Shown piece after piece: positions 26,051 to 35,461 of a stretch of DNA of 40,100 nt. Both the position numbers and the translations under genes were made by a program. Every line of letters begins with the position of its first letter. The stretch's first letter is position 1. Below the pieces are notes generated by a model. It made no database searches. It had not been told where the DNA came from and was given only the letters and a program-made list of their open reading frames with translations. The stretch is from Amycolatopsis sp. CA-128772 (GTDB lineage Bacteria > Actinomycetota > Actinomycetes > Mycobacteriales > Pseudonocardiaceae): the NCBI RefSeq assembly GCF_002904295.1, contig NZ_PPHG01000046.1, forward strand, positions 1 through 40,100, given 5' to 3'.

Positions 26051-27344
26051 GTGGTGGTTGCAACACCTGAGTCTGTTCAGGGGTTGCAGTGTTCGAGATC
26101 CGCGAGGATCGGTCGCCTCAAGGTCCGAGGAAGCTGGGCAACGAGCGCCTGGCCTATCTTGATCTTGTGGCGCAAGGTATGGGCACCGTGCAGGCGTGCC
26201 GGATCGTGGGAATCAATCGCCGCACCGGCCACCGGTGGCAGCACGGACGCGCGAGCCAGGCGGGGCGCAAGGCCAACAGGCCTTCCGCCCCGCTGCCGCG
26301 TCCGGCTGCTGCCGGACCGCCGACGTCGGCACGGTTCCTGTCACAGCAGGACCGGCTGAACATCGCCGACCGGCACCGGGCGGGGCTGGGAGTGCGGGCC
26401 ATCGCCCGCGAGCTGGGCCGCGATCCCGCAACGATCAGCCGGGAGCTGGCCCGCAACAGCCATCCCGGCACCGGCGATTACCACCCGTACGCTGCCCAGG
26501 CCCGCGCCGAATCCCGTCGCCCGCGGCCCAAGACCGGCAAGATCGCCGCCTGCCCCGAACTGCATGCCCTGGTGCAGGACATGCTCGAGGAGAAGTTCAG
26601 CCCCGAACAGATCAGCCGACGGCTGCGCCGCGACCATCCCGACCGGCCGGAGCTGCACGTGACCCACGAGACCATCTACCAGGCCCTCTACGTCCAGACC
26701 CGAGGCGAACTGCGCCGCGAACTCACCACCGCGCTGCGCACCGGGCGCACCATGCGCAAACCCCGCCGCAGCAGCGAGCAACGCCGGCCACGCTTCACCG
26801 CCCCGATGGTGATGATCAGCGACCGCCCCGCCGAGGCCGACGACCGCGCCGTCCCCGGCCACTGGGAAGGTGACCTGATCATCGGCGGTGGTGGCACGTC
26901 GGCGATCGGCACGCTGGTGGAACGCACCACCCGCTACGTGATGCTGGTCCACCTGCCTGCATCTCACGACGCCGAAACCGTCCGCGACGGCCTCGTGACC
27001 ACTGTCGCGACACTGCCCGGTCATCTGACCCGGTCACTGACCTGGGACCAGGGCAGTGAGATGGGCCGCCACCACGAGTTCAGCATCGCCACCGGCATCC
27101 CGGTCTACTTCTGCGACCCACATTCACCCTGGCAGCGCGGCTCCAACGAGAACACCAACGGGCTGCTGCGTCAGTACTTCCCCAAAGGCAGCGACCTGTC
27201 CATCCACAGCCCCGAAGACCTCGCCGCCGTCGCCGCGCAACTCAACAGACGACCACGCAAAACGCTCGGCTGGGACACCCCAGTCGAGCGCTTGGCTAAA
27301 CTCCTGACCAAAGCCAGTTGATCACCCCGTGTTGCAACGACCCC
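26051..27344 (+). mobile_element. IS30-family insertion sequence, apparently complete
   Basis: 1.29-kb element with 16-bp terminal inverted repeats: GTGGTGGTTGCAACAC at 26051-26066 and GTGTTGCAACGACCCC at 27329-27344 (14 of 16 match as complements). Similarity between the ends continues for a few bases outward, so exact termini and a short target duplication cannot be fixed. It carries one intact transposase gene. A CCTGA/TCAGG hairpin follows the left end and could limit read-through. It is inserted between the arms of the presumed erpA terminator. Confidence 0.9.
26089..27321 (+). CDS. IS30-family transposase
   Basis: 410-aa DDE transposase. The N-terminal part has two helix-turn-helix regions: one around GMGTVQACRIVGINRRTGHRW and the IS30-type HTH_38 segment GLGVRAIARELGRDPATISREL. 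The catalytic residues are the Asp in GHWEGDLIIG, the Asp in SLTWDQGSEM and the Glu in RGSNENTNGLLRQYFP. The C-terminal LNRRPRKTLGW block is diagnostic of the family. It starts at a GTG and is full length with no internal stop, so the element is probably active or recently so. Confidence 0.96.
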   Translation: MFEIREDRSPQGPRKLGNERLAYLDLVAQGMGTVQACRIVGINRRTGHRWQHGRASQAGRKANRPSAPLPRPAAAGPPTSARFLSQQDRLNIADRHRAGLGVRAIARELGRDPATISRELARNSHPGTGDYHPYAAQARAESRRPRPKTGKIAACPELHALVQDMLEEKFSPEQISRRLRRDHPDRPELHVTHETIYQALYVQTRGELRRELTTALRTGRTMRKPRRSSEQRRPRFTAPMVMISDRPAEADDRAVPGHWEGDLIIGGGGTSAIGTLVERTTRYVMLVHLPASHDAETVRDGLVTTVATLPGHLTRSLTWDQGSEMGRHHEFSIATGIPVYFCDPHSPWQRGSNENTNGLLRQYFPKGSDLSIHSPEDLAAVAAQLNRRPRKTLGWDTPVERLAKLLTKAS

Positions 27345-27358
27345 TCGAATCCGCCAGG

Positions 27359-27367
27359 CGGGGCCTT
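27359..27367 (+). terminator. Right arm of the IS-split erpA hairpin
   Basis: CGGGGCCTT followed by CTTCTT, complementary to 26017-26025. See the left arm. Confidence 0.55.
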
Positions 27368-27383
27368 CTTCGTCGCTGCGGAC

Positions 27384-27554
27384 CTACACGTACGCGTCGA
27401 GCTCGGCCACCTGGGCGTGGCACGCCTCGTCGACCTCCCACGGCCGGGCCGTGACGCGGGGCAGCGGCAGGCTCTCGGCCTGCAACGTCGCCGGGATGAG
27501 CGCGCAGTCGGCGATCAGCTCGGACAGGGTCTCGGGTTCGGTGACGGCGTTCAC
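27384..27554 (-). CDS. Possible 56-aa protein, function unknown
   Basis: GTG at 27554 to TAG at 27384, starting VNAVTEPETLSELIADCALI and ending VAELDAYV. The composition is acidic with a central LPLPRVTARPWEVDEACH. It reads as a plausible small soluble protein, but no family is recognised and no ribosome site is visible before the GTG. It fills most of the gap between the IS element and the kinase gene, from which it is divergent. An overlapping plus-strand frame is less protein-like. Confidence 0.5.
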   Translation of the reverse strand: MNAVTEPETLSELIADCALIPATLQAESLPLPRVTARPWEVDEACHAQVAELDAYV

Positions 27555-27702
27555 GATTCGTAACGCTATTGATCCGCTCTCGACTGGAGAAGGAGTACCA
27601 GCCGGTAGTGTCAGCTGGGCGCGCGCGAACTACCCGGATGGGTCATGACCCGGGGGTAACTTCGCGCCTTTTGCCGTGAGGATAAGCACAAAGGAGCAGC
27701 CG

Positions 27703-28695
27703 GTGGCAGAAAAGGCCAGGATCGCGGTGTCCGGCAGTATCGCGACCGACCACCTCATGCACTTCCCGGGCAGGTTCGCCGAGCAGCTGGTCGCCGAGCA
27801 GCTGCACCGCGTCTCGCTGAGCTTCCTCGCCGACGACCTGGTCGTCCGGCGCGGCGGCATCGGCGCGAACATCGCCTTCGGCCTCGGGGTGCTCGGCGTC
27901 CAGCCGGTCCTCGTGGGCGCCGTCGGCGCCGACTTCGCCGACTACCGCTCCTGGCTGGAGCGGCACGGCGTGGACACCTCGGGCGTGCACGTCTCCGAGG
28001 TCGCGCACACCGCGCGGTTCGTGTGCACCACCGACGAGGACCTCTGCCAGATCGCGACGTTCTACGCCGGCGCGATGGCCGAGTCCCGCAACATCGAGCT
28101 GCAGCCGATCGCCGAGCGCGCCGGCGGGCTGAGCCTGGTGCTGATCAGCCCGGACGACCCCGAAGGCATGATCCGCCACGCCGCGGAGTGCCGCCAGCGC
28201 GGGTACGAGTTCGCCGTCGACCCGTCGCAGCAGCTGGCCCGGATGAGCGGCGAGCAGGCGCGCGCGTTCGTCGCCGGCGCGAAGTACCTGTTCAGCAACG
28301 ACTACGAGTGGGAGCTGCTGCTCCAGAAGACCGGCTGGACCGAGGCCGACGTCCTCGACCAGGTCGGCCTGCGCATCACGACGCTGGGCGAGAAGGGCGT
28401 CGAGATCGTCGGCAAGGACGGCGTCGCCCTCCAGATCGGCGCGGTCCCCGAGCGCCTGAAGGCCGACCCGACCGGCGTCGGCGACGGTTTCCGCGCGGGC
28501 TTGCTGGCCGGCCTCGACGGCGGTCTCGGCATCGAGCGGGCCGCCCAGCTCGGCTCGCTGATCGCGGTGCTGGTGCTGGAGACGGTCGGCACGCAGGAGT
28601 GGACGTTCGACCGCGCCGAGGCGCTGGCCCGCATCGGCGACGCGTTCGGCCCGGACGCGGCCGAGGAGATCTCGGCGGTGCTGCCCGCCGCCTGA
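27703..28695 (+). CDS. adoK: PfkB-family carbohydrate/adenosine kinase
   Basis: 330-aa ribokinase-fold kinase from the GTG at 27703, preceded by AAGGAG 6 nt upstream. The N-terminal VRRGGIGANIAFGLGVLG matches the PfkB substrate-binding signature. The C-terminal ADPTGVGDGFRAGLLAG holds the anion hole and catalytic Asp. Synteny with asnB on one side and the erpA-like gene on the other matches mycobacterial Rv2202c, a known adenosine kinase (AdoK/CbhK), so adenosine salvage is the best guess. A very long hairpin follows. Confidence 0.9.
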   Translation: MAEKARIAVSGSIATDHLMHFPGRFAEQLVAEQLHRVSLSFLADDLVVRRGGIGANIAFGLGVLGVQPVLVGAVGADFADYRSWLERHGVDTSGVHVSEVAHTARFVCTTDEDLCQIATFYAGAMAESRNIELQPIAERAGGLSLVLISPDDPEGMIRHAAECRQRGYEFAVDPSQQLARMSGEQARAFVAGAKYLFSNDYEWELLLQKTGWTEADVLDQVGLRITTLGEKGVEIVGKDGVALQIGAVPERLKADPTGVGDGFRAGLLAGLDGGLGIERAAQLGSLIAVLVLETVGTQEWTFDRAEALARIGDAFGPDAAEEISAVLPAA

Positions 28696-28701
28696 CGCTT
28701 C

Positions 28702-28746
28702 CACGGCGAAGGCCCTGCACCGGACCGGTGCAGGGCCTTCGCCGTG
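28702..28746. terminator. Long bidirectional hairpin between adoK and asnB
   Basis: Perfect 22-bp arms (28702-28723 and 28725-28746) around one central base, between convergent adoK and asnB stops (7 nt from each). Inner pairs must open to form the loop. Confidence 0.92.
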
Positions 28747-28753
28747 AACAGCC

Positions 28754-30688
28754 TCAGAGCTTGACCGGGTACACCGGCTCGGGGATTTCCGGCTTGATCC
28801 GGTGCTCCACGAAGATGCCGTGCCACAGCATGAACACGATCAGCGCCCACAGCTGGCGGCTGCGATCCAGCTGACCCGCCTTGTGCTCCTCCAGCAGCGC
28901 CAGGATCGCCTTCTTGTCCAGCAGCTCCTCGGTCTTCGAGTCCGAGATGATGCCCTTCGCCCAGTCGTACATCTCGTTGCGCAGCCACAGCCGGATCGGG
29001 ACCGGGAAGCCGAGCTTGCGGCGGTTCAGCACGTGCGCCGGGATGATCTTGGCCAGGGCCTGGCGCAGCGCGTACTTCGTCGTGCCGTGGGCGAGCTTCT
29101 GGTCCAGCGGGATCGACGCCGCGACCTTGAACACCTCGGCGTCGAGGAACGGCACCCGCAGCTCCAGCGAGTTGGCCATCGTCACCTTGTCGGCCTTGAC
29201 CAGGATGTCGCCGCGCAGCCACGTGTAGAGGTCCACGTGCTGCATCCGGGCCACCGGGTCCCAGCCGCGCGAGACGTCGTACCAGGGCGCTGTGACGTCC
29301 TTGAAGCCGACGCCTTCCTGGTAGGTCTTCAGCACGTTGCGCAGCTGGTCGTCGCGGAAGTTGCGGGCGTTGCCGTAGTAGCGGTCCTCCAGCGGGAGCG
29401 CGCCGCGGCGCAGCAGGTCCTTGCCGCGGGTGCCCTCGGGGATCTTCGTCGACACCTTGCCGATCAGCTTGCGCATGCCGCCGGGGATCTTCTCGAACGG
29501 CGCCAGCGAGATCGGCTCGTTGTAGATCGTGTAGCCGCCGAACAGCTCGTCCGCGCCTTCGCCCGACAGCACCGCCTTGACGTGCTTGCGGGCCTCGCGG
29601 GCGATGAACCACAGCGGGACCAGTGCCGGGTCGGCCACCGGGTCGTCGAGGTACCAGACGATGAGCGGCAGGACCTCCATCATCTCGTCCGCCGACACCG
29701 TGCGGACCACGTGCTTCACGCCGATCGCCGCGGCCGACTCGGCGGCGACGTCGACCTCGGAGTAGCCCTCGCGCTCGAACCCGGTGGTGAACGCGATCAA
29801 GTTCGGGTTGTGCTCCTTGGCCAGCGTGGCGGTGGCCGTCGAGTCGATGCCGCCCGAGAGGAACGCGCCGACCGTGACGTCGGGGTCCGAAATCATGTGC
29901 TTGCCGACCGAGTCGCGCATCACATCGGCGATCCGCTGGTACAGCTCCTCGGCTTCACGGGGGGAGTTGACCGGCTTCGCGCTGAACTGCGGGTGGAAGT
30001 AGCGGGTGAACTTCACCTCACCGCCGGGCACCACCTCGAACGACGTGCCGGACTCGACGCGCCGGATCGCCGTGTGCAGCGACTCGGGCTCGGGCACGTA
30101 CTGCAGGACCAGGTAGTGCTGCAGGGCCTTGCGGTCGAGCTCCTGCGCGACGCCGAGGACGTCCGACAGCTCCAGCAAGCTCTTCTTCTCGCTGGAGAAC
30201 GCCACGCCGCCGGGGCCGGCCGAGTAGAACAGCGGCTTGATCCCGAACGGGTCGCGCGCGCCGAAGACCCGCTTCTCCTGCGAGTCCCAGATCATGAAGG
30301 CGAACATCCCGCGCAGCCGCTTCACCCAGCCGGCGCCGAGGTAGTGGAAGCCGGCGACGATCGCCTCGCCGTCCCCTTCGGTCTCGAACTTCGCGCCGTG
30401 CTGCTCGGCGAGCTCGGCCCGCAGCTCCAGGTAGTTGTAGATCTCCCCGTTGAAGTTCATCGTGTACCGGCCCGGCGCCTCCGGAGGGCCCCAGACGAGC
30501 GGCTGGTGGGCGTGCTCGACGTCGATGAAGGCGAGCCGGTTGAAGCCGTAGACGACCTCGGCGTCGGCCCAGGTGTCCTGCTCGTCGGGGCCGCGGTGGC
30601 GCTGGCAGCGCATGGCCGCGCCGACGGCGTCACGCGCGTTCGCCGCGCCGGTCTCGGTCGCGCAGATCAGTCCAAGCAGGCCGCACAC
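28754..30688 (-). CDS. asnB: Glutamine-hydrolysing asparagine synthetase
   Basis: 644 aa. The N-terminal glutaminase domain begins MCGLLGL with catalytic Cys2, followed by RHRGPDEQ and FNGEIYNY. The synthetase domain has the ATP-pyrophosphatase loop LSGGIDSTATA and GEGADELFGGY. Both active sites are complete, so it should make Asn from Asp, Gln and ATP. In mycobacteria the same gene lies next to ctaC, and some actinobacterial AsnB homologues amidate cell-wall precursors instead (LtsA in Corynebacterium), a possible alternative. Divergent from ctaC. Confidence 0.95.
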   Translation of the reverse strand: MCGLLGLICATETGAANARDAVGAAMRCQRHRGPDEQDTWADAEVVYGFNRLAFIDVEHAHQPLVWGPPEAPGRYTMNFNGEIYNYLELRAELAEQHGAKFETEGDGEAIVAGFHYLGAGWVKRLRGMFAFMIWDSQEKRVFGARDPFGIKPLFYSAGPGGVAFSSEKKSLLELSDVLGVAQELDRKALQHYLVLQYVPEPESLHTAIRRVESGTSFEVVPGGEVKFTRYFHPQFSAKPVNSPREAEELYQRIADVMRDSVGKHMISDPDVTVGAFLSGGIDSTATATLAKEHNPNLIAFTTGFEREGYSEVDVAAESAAAIGVKHVVRTVSADEMMEVLPLIVWYLDDPVADPALVPLWFIAREARKHVKAVLSGEGADELFGGYTIYNEPISLAPFEKIPGGMRKLIGKVSTKIPEGTRGKDLLRRGALPLEDRYYGNARNFRDDQLRNVLKTYQEGVGFKDVTAPWYDVSRGWDPVARMQHVDLYTWLRGDILVKADKVTMANSLELRVPFLDAEVFKVAASIPLDQKLAHGTTKYALRQALAKIIPAHVLNRRKLGFPVPIRLWLRNEMYDWAKGIISDSKTEELLDKKAILALLEEHKAGQLDRSRQLWALIVFMLWHGIFVEHRIKPEIPEPVYPVKL

Positions 30689-30811
30689 GGGTACTCACAC
30701 ACCTTCAGGGTCTTCACCGGGCTGGGGAGGCCCCAGTATGCCGGGGCGGTCGTGGCGAGTACCACGCGCGTCGAGGGTTACCCCTTGGTCAGCGGGATCG
30801 GCCAACTCGGC

Positions 30812-30817
30812 TAGGCT
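30812..30817 (+). promoter_or_regulatory. TAGGCT -10-like box upstream of ctaC
   Basis: TAGGCT is the same -10 form as in the aldo/keto reductase promoter. TTGGTC at 30785-30790 is -35-like, but the 21-bp spacer is too long, so the -35 is uncertain. Transcription would start about 35 nt before ctaC, whose GTG has TAGGAGG upstream. Confidence 0.4.
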
Positions 30818-30853
30818 CCGCCTGTCACGAAGATCGGTCGTAGGAGGCTCTGG

Positions 30854-31816
30854 GTGAAAGGGCGAGGCGCAGTGGGACAACCCGAGCGCACCCTGGGGAA
30901 GCGGACCGTGCGCGTCGCCGCGCTGGCCGTGCTGGTCGCGCTGACCGCGACGGGCTGCTCCGGCGACGAGATCCTGCGGTTCGGCTGGCCCGTCGGTGTC
31001 ACCGAGCAGGCGAACCAGATGCGCAACCTGTGGACCTGGGCCGTGGTGGCCGCGCTGGTCGTCGGGGTCATCGTGTGGGGCCTGATCTTCTGGACCGCGA
31101 CGTTCCACCGCAAGAAGAAGACGGTCGACGGCGAGCCGGAGGAGCTGCCCCGGCAGTTCCAGTACAACATCCCGCTCGAGCTGTTCACGGTCGTCGTGCC
31201 GACGATCATGGTCTGCGTCCTGTTCTTCTTCACCGCGACGACGGAGTCGAAGGTCCTGGACAAGGTGCCCAACCCGGACGTCAAGGTCCAGGTCGTCGCC
31301 TTCCAGTGGAACTGGGAGTTCAAGTACGAGGACGCCAACGCGGCGAAGCCCGACGGCAGCGGCCAGGTCAGCACGGTCGGCTCGTCCGGCGAGATCCCGC
31401 TGCTGGTGCTCCCGGTCGGCAAGACCATCCAGTACGACCTGGTCTCCACCGACGTCATCCACTCCTTCTGGGTGCCGGAGTTCCACTTCAAGCGGGACGT
31501 CTTCCCGAACCCGGAGAAGAACAACCAGGACAGTTCCTTCCAGAACAAGATCGACCGCGAAGGCTCCTTCGTCGGCCGGTGCGCGGAACTGTGCGGCACC
31601 TACCACTCGGTGATGAACTTCGAGGTCCGCGCGCTGTCGGCGGACAAGTTCGACCAGTACATCGCGCTGCGCAAGCAGGTGAACCCGGCCACCGGCCAGA
31701 CGTTCACCGCGGCCGAGGCGCTGGCGAAGATGAACTGCGGCGAGCTGTGCACCCCGCACGCGGTGACCACCCAGCCGTTCAACACCGACCGCACGGCACG
31801 CACGGCGTCGAACTGA
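30854..31816 (+). CDS. ctaC: Cytochrome c oxidase subunit II
   Basis: 320 aa. A lipoprotein-type signal (ALTATGC, Cys35) is followed by two membrane helices at about 57-80 and 108-128. The CuA domain has His203 (VIHSFW), Cys243, Cys247, His251 and Met254 (GRCAELCGTYHSVM), and the Trp-rich FQWNWEFKY. It is the electron entry subunit of the aa3 oxidase, taking electrons from QcrC in the actinobacterial bc1-aa3 supercomplex. The C-terminal tail carries a second motif NCGELCTPH (Cys295, Cys299, His302) outside the usual domain. GTG start with TAGGAGG 6 nt upstream. Confidence 0.97.
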   Translation: MKGRGAVGQPERTLGKRTVRVAALAVLVALTATGCSGDEILRFGWPVGVTEQANQMRNLWTWAVVAALVVGVIVWGLIFWTATFHRKKKTVDGEPEELPRQFQYNIPLELFTVVVPTIMVCVLFFFTATTESKVLDKVPNPDVKVQVVAFQWNWEFKYEDANAAKPDGSGQVSTVGSSGEIPLLVLPVGKTIQYDLVSTDVIHSFWVPEFHFKRDVFPNPEKNNQDSSFQNKIDREGSFVGRCAELCGTYHSVMNFEVRALSADKFDQYIALRKQVNPATGQTFTAAEALAKMNCGELCTPHAVTTQPFNTDRTARTASN

Positions 31817-31832
31817 CGCCCCGAGCAGTGAC

Positions 31833-31882
31833 ATCCGGGGCTTCGCCCCGGGCCGGGGGCTCCGCCACCCGGACCCCCCCAA
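31833..31882. repeat. GC-rich double-hairpin repeat family B, copy 2 (inverted)
   Basis: Reverse complement of the 20.4 kb element with few changes: hairpins GGGGC-TTC-GCCCC and a GGGGGCTCCGCC arm. It lies between the co-directional ctaC and ctaF genes, where it could act as an attenuator or mRNA processing/stabilising element. Confidence 0.85.
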
Positions 31883-31908
31883 GCGGATAACAGGAGTAGG
31901 ACAGACCC

Positions 31909-32328
31909 ATGAAGGTCGAAGCCCGCATCTTCTTCATCGTGGCGATCTTCGCCGTGTTCATGGCGGCCGTGTACTGGGTGTGGACCGGCCTGGCCGCGAC
32001 CCACGGGCCCGAGCCGGTCGGCATCGTCGCCCTGTTCCTCACCGGCGGCCTGGCGTTCCTGGCGGGCAGCTACATGCAGTTCGTCGCCCGCCGCATCGAG
32101 CCCCGCCCGGAAGACCGCGAAGACGCCGAAATCAGCGACGGCGCGGGCGAGATGGGCTTCTTCAGCCCGGGCAGCTACTGGCCGATCGGCATGGCGGCCA
32201 CCGCCGCCCTCGCGGCCGTGGCGCTGGCGTTCTTCCACATCTGGCTGCTGGTGATCGCCCTGGTCGCGCTGCTCATCACGATCGGCGGCCTGGTGTTCGA
32301 GTACCACACGGGCCCGTCGCACGACTGA
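31909..32328 (+). CDS. ctaF: Cytochrome c oxidase subunit IV (actinobacterial)
   Basis: 139-aa integral membrane protein with four hydrophobic segments (about 6-26, 38-56, 87-106 and 110-130) and an acidic loop EDREDAEISDGAGEMGFFSPG between the second and third. This is the CtaF subunit specific to actinobacterial aa3 oxidases. ATG at 31909 with AGGAG about 14 nt upstream. It follows ctaC by 92 nt containing repeat B; a hairpin terminator follows. Confidence 0.95.
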   Translation: MKVEARIFFIVAIFAVFMAAVYWVWTGLAATHGPEPVGIVALFLTGGLAFLAGSYMQFVARRIEPRPEDREDAEISDGAGEMGFFSPGSYWPIGMAATAALAAVALAFFHIWLLVIALVALLITIGGLVFEYHTGPSHD

Positions 32329-32341
32329 GGTTCCTTCGAGG

Positions 32342-32372
32342 CCGGCCGTCACGCTTTCCGCGTGGCGGCCGG
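32342..32372 (+). terminator. Hairpin after ctaF
   Basis: 13-bp stem (32342-32354 and 32360-32372) with one G-T wobble and a TTTCC loop, followed by TTCCGTTTT, 14 nt after the ctaF stop. Confidence 0.85.
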
Positions 32373-32435
32373 TTCCGTTTTCAGCCGCGGAAGGCGGCAC
32401 CGAGGGCGCGGTCGCCACCAGGTGCGTTGACCTGC

Positions 32436-33395
32436 TCAGCCGCGGAACGCCGTCCGGTAGGACGACGGGCTCGTGCCCCGCAGGCGGCTGAACTGGTGGC
32501 GCAACGCCGCCGCCGACGCGTAGCCGCAGGCCGTGGCGATGTCCTCCACCGACAGCCTGCCCGCCTCCAGCAGGGCCTGCGCGCGGTCCAGGCGCCGCTC
32601 GGTCAGCCAGCGGTGCGGGGTGGTGCCCGTCGCCGCCGAGAAGCGGCGCAGGAACGTGCGCTCGCCCAGGCCGCTGCGGCGGGCCAGCTCGGCCACCGTG
32701 AACGGCTGGTCCAGCCGCCGCTCCACCCACTCCAGGGCCTCCGCCACCACGGCGTCGTCGCCCGCCGCCGTCGCCGGGACCGGTGCCTGCACGAACTGCG
32801 CCTGGCCGCCCGCGCGGTGCGGGGCCGCCACCATCCGGCGAGCGAGCGTCGTGGCCGCGTCGACCCCGCGCAGCCGGCGGACGAGGTGCAGGCACAGGTC
32901 GACCGCCGCGACCGTGCCCGCGCTGGTCAGGACGCCGCCGTCGTCGGCGTACAGCGCCTGCGGGTCCACCTCGGCGGCCGGGAACCGCTGCCGGAACTCG
33001 GCTTCGTACACCCAGTGGACCGTGCAGCGGCGGCCGTCGAGCAGGCCCGCGTAGCCGAGGGTGAACACGCCCGCGCAGAACCCCGCCACCCACGCCCCGC
33101 GCCCGGCCGCGTCCCGCAGGACCTCCAGCACGGGGGCCGGCGGCGGCGCGGTCCGCGGCGCGCACGTCGGCACGATCAGCAGGTCCGCCGCCGCCGCGAA
33201 GTCCAGGTCCCGCAGGCCCGACAGCCCGAACCCGGACCAGCTCCCGACCGCGGCCCCGCCGGGGGAGCAGACGCCGAAGTCCCAGCCGGCGATGCCGTCG
33301 GCGCTGCGGTCGGTGCCGAACACCTCGCACGCGACGCCCAGCTCGAACGGTGAAACGCGGTCGGCGAGCACCACGGCGACCCGGTTGACGTCCAT
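32436..33395 (-). CDS. GlxA-type AraC family regulator (DJ-1/PfpI + HTH)
   Basis: 319 aa from the ATG at 33395 (MDVNRVAVVLADRV). The N-terminal 180 residues form a class I glutamine amidotransferase-like DJ-1/PfpI domain, with the nucleophile-elbow Cys107 in AGFCAGVF. The C-terminal 100 residues are an AraC double helix-turn-helix: FTVAELARRSGLGERTFLRRF and VEDIATACGYASAAALRHQF. The GATase domain in such regulators is usually a sensor. It is divergent from the EamA transporter, with an inverted repeat between them, so it probably controls that gene. Confidence 0.93.
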   Translation of the reverse strand: MDVNRVAVVLADRVSPFELGVACEVFGTDRSADGIAGWDFGVCSPGGAAVGSWSGFGLSGLRDLDFAAAADLLIVPTCAPRTAPPPAPVLEVLRDAAGRGAWVAGFCAGVFTLGYAGLLDGRRCTVHWVYEAEFRQRFPAAEVDPQALYADDGGVLTSAGTVAAVDLCLHLVRRLRGVDAATTLARRMVAAPHRAGGQAQFVQAPVPATAAGDDAVVAEALEWVERRLDQPFTVAELARRSGLGERTFLRRFSAATGTTPHRWLTERRLDRAQALLEAGRLSVEDIATACGYASAAALRHQFSRLRGTSPSSYRTAFRG

Positions 33396-33400
33396 GCCGG

Positions 33401-33445
33401 CCAGTGTGTCACAAGTTTTGCGGCCATTGTCATCTCTGACACTGG
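33401..33445. promoter_or_regulatory. Inverted repeat between AraC and EamA genes
   Basis: CCAGTGT (33401-33407) and ACACTGG (33439-33445) are exact complements 31 bp apart in the 83-bp divergent gap. TGTCACAA and TTGTCATC sit inside. A looped or double AraC-type site is plausible. Confidence 0.45.
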
Positions 33446-33478
33446 TTGTCGCGCGCAAAGCCGACGAACCTGGTCGGC

Positions 33479-34399
33479 ATGACGAACTCCGAAACCCGCC
33501 CGCTGCTCCAGTGGTCCGCGGCGATGGCGATGTCCGGCACGATCGGCGCGGTCGTCCTCGAGAGCGGCGCGGCCGCCCCCGCTGTGGCCTTCGCCCGCTG
33601 CTTAGTCGGCGGCGCGCTGCTGGTGCTCTGGTGCCTCTCCCGCGGCTGGCTGCAGTCGTGGCGCCCGTCCCGCCGCGACCTGGGCCTGGCCGTGCTGGGC
33701 GGGCTGTTCCTGGTCGGCAACTGGGTGCTGCTGTTCGCGTCGTACGCGCTGTCGTCGATCTCGGTCAGCACGGTCGTCTACCACACCCAGCCGCTGATCC
33801 TGGTCGGCCTGGCGGCGGCGTTCCTCGGCGAGAAGGTCGCCAAGAGCCACCTGGCCCGGGCCGGGGTCGCCTTCGGCGGGGTGGCCTTGATCTCGCTGTC
33901 CGCGCACGGCGAGGACGGCAAGCCGGTGCAGCTCGCGGGCATCGCGCTGGCCCTGGGCGCGGCCGTGCTCTACGCCGGAGCGTCCTTCGTCGCGAAGCAG
34001 CTGAAGCACATCCGCCCGCACCTCCTGGCCGCGGTCCAGACGACGGTGGGCGCGCTGGTGCTGGCGCCGACGCTGCTGATCACGCCACTGCCGTCGACGA
34101 CCTCGGGCCTGCTCTGGCTGGTCCTGCTCGGCACCGTCCACACCGCGCTGATGTACGTCCTGATGTACGCGAGCATCGGCAAGCTGCCCACGACGACGGT
34201 GGCGCTGCTGTCCTACCTGTACCCGGTGGTCGCGGTGCTGGTCGACATCGCGTTCTACGGCCACCGGCCGAGCTGGCCGGAGGCGCTGGGCATGCTCGCG
34301 GTCCTGGCGGCCGCACTGGCGCCGCAGCGCAACCGCCGGCCCGCCGCCGCACCGGAGAAGCCGGCCGGTGCGGCGGCCGAGCCGAACGTCCGCTGCTGA
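33479..34399 (+). CDS. EamA/DMT-superfamily transporter
   Basis: 306 aa from the ATG at 33479 (MTNSETRPLLQW). About ten membrane segments in two five-helix halves; the first half contains VVYHTQPLILVGLAAAFLGEKV, a typical EamA signature, repeated in the second half as LLSYLYPVVAVLVDIAFYGHRPS. Relatives export amino acids or metabolites. The AraC-type regulator divergent to it is the likely controller. Pro/Ala-rich C-terminal tail. The pair is inserted between the oxidase genes and trpD. Confidence 0.92.
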   Translation: MTNSETRPLLQWSAAMAMSGTIGAVVLESGAAAPAVAFARCLVGGALLVLWCLSRGWLQSWRPSRRDLGLAVLGGLFLVGNWVLLFASYALSSISVSTVVYHTQPLILVGLAAAFLGEKVAKSHLARAGVAFGGVALISLSAHGEDGKPVQLAGIALALGAAVLYAGASFVAKQLKHIRPHLLAAVQTTVGALVLAPTLLITPLPSTTSGLLWLVLLGTVHTALMYVLMYASIGKLPTTTVALLSYLYPVVAVLVDIAFYGHRPSWPEALGMLAVLAAALAPQRNRRPAAAPEKPAGAAAEPNVRC

Positions 34400-34421
34400 G
34401 CGGGCGAGCGGGCCGAACGGG

Positions 34422-35456
<1,035 letters not shown>

Positions 35457-35461
35457 CGGGC

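Noticed and set aside
26041..27356. Joining the IS flanks with a TC target duplication gives GGGTTCGAATCC, like a tRNA T-loop
   Set aside because: The flanking bases do not form a 5-bp T-stem and no matching acceptor, D or anticodon arms exist upstream, so no tRNA gene is supported.
27318..27563. 81-codon plus-strand frame after the transposase
   Set aside because: It starts inside the IS right end and opposes the more protein-like 56-aa frame.
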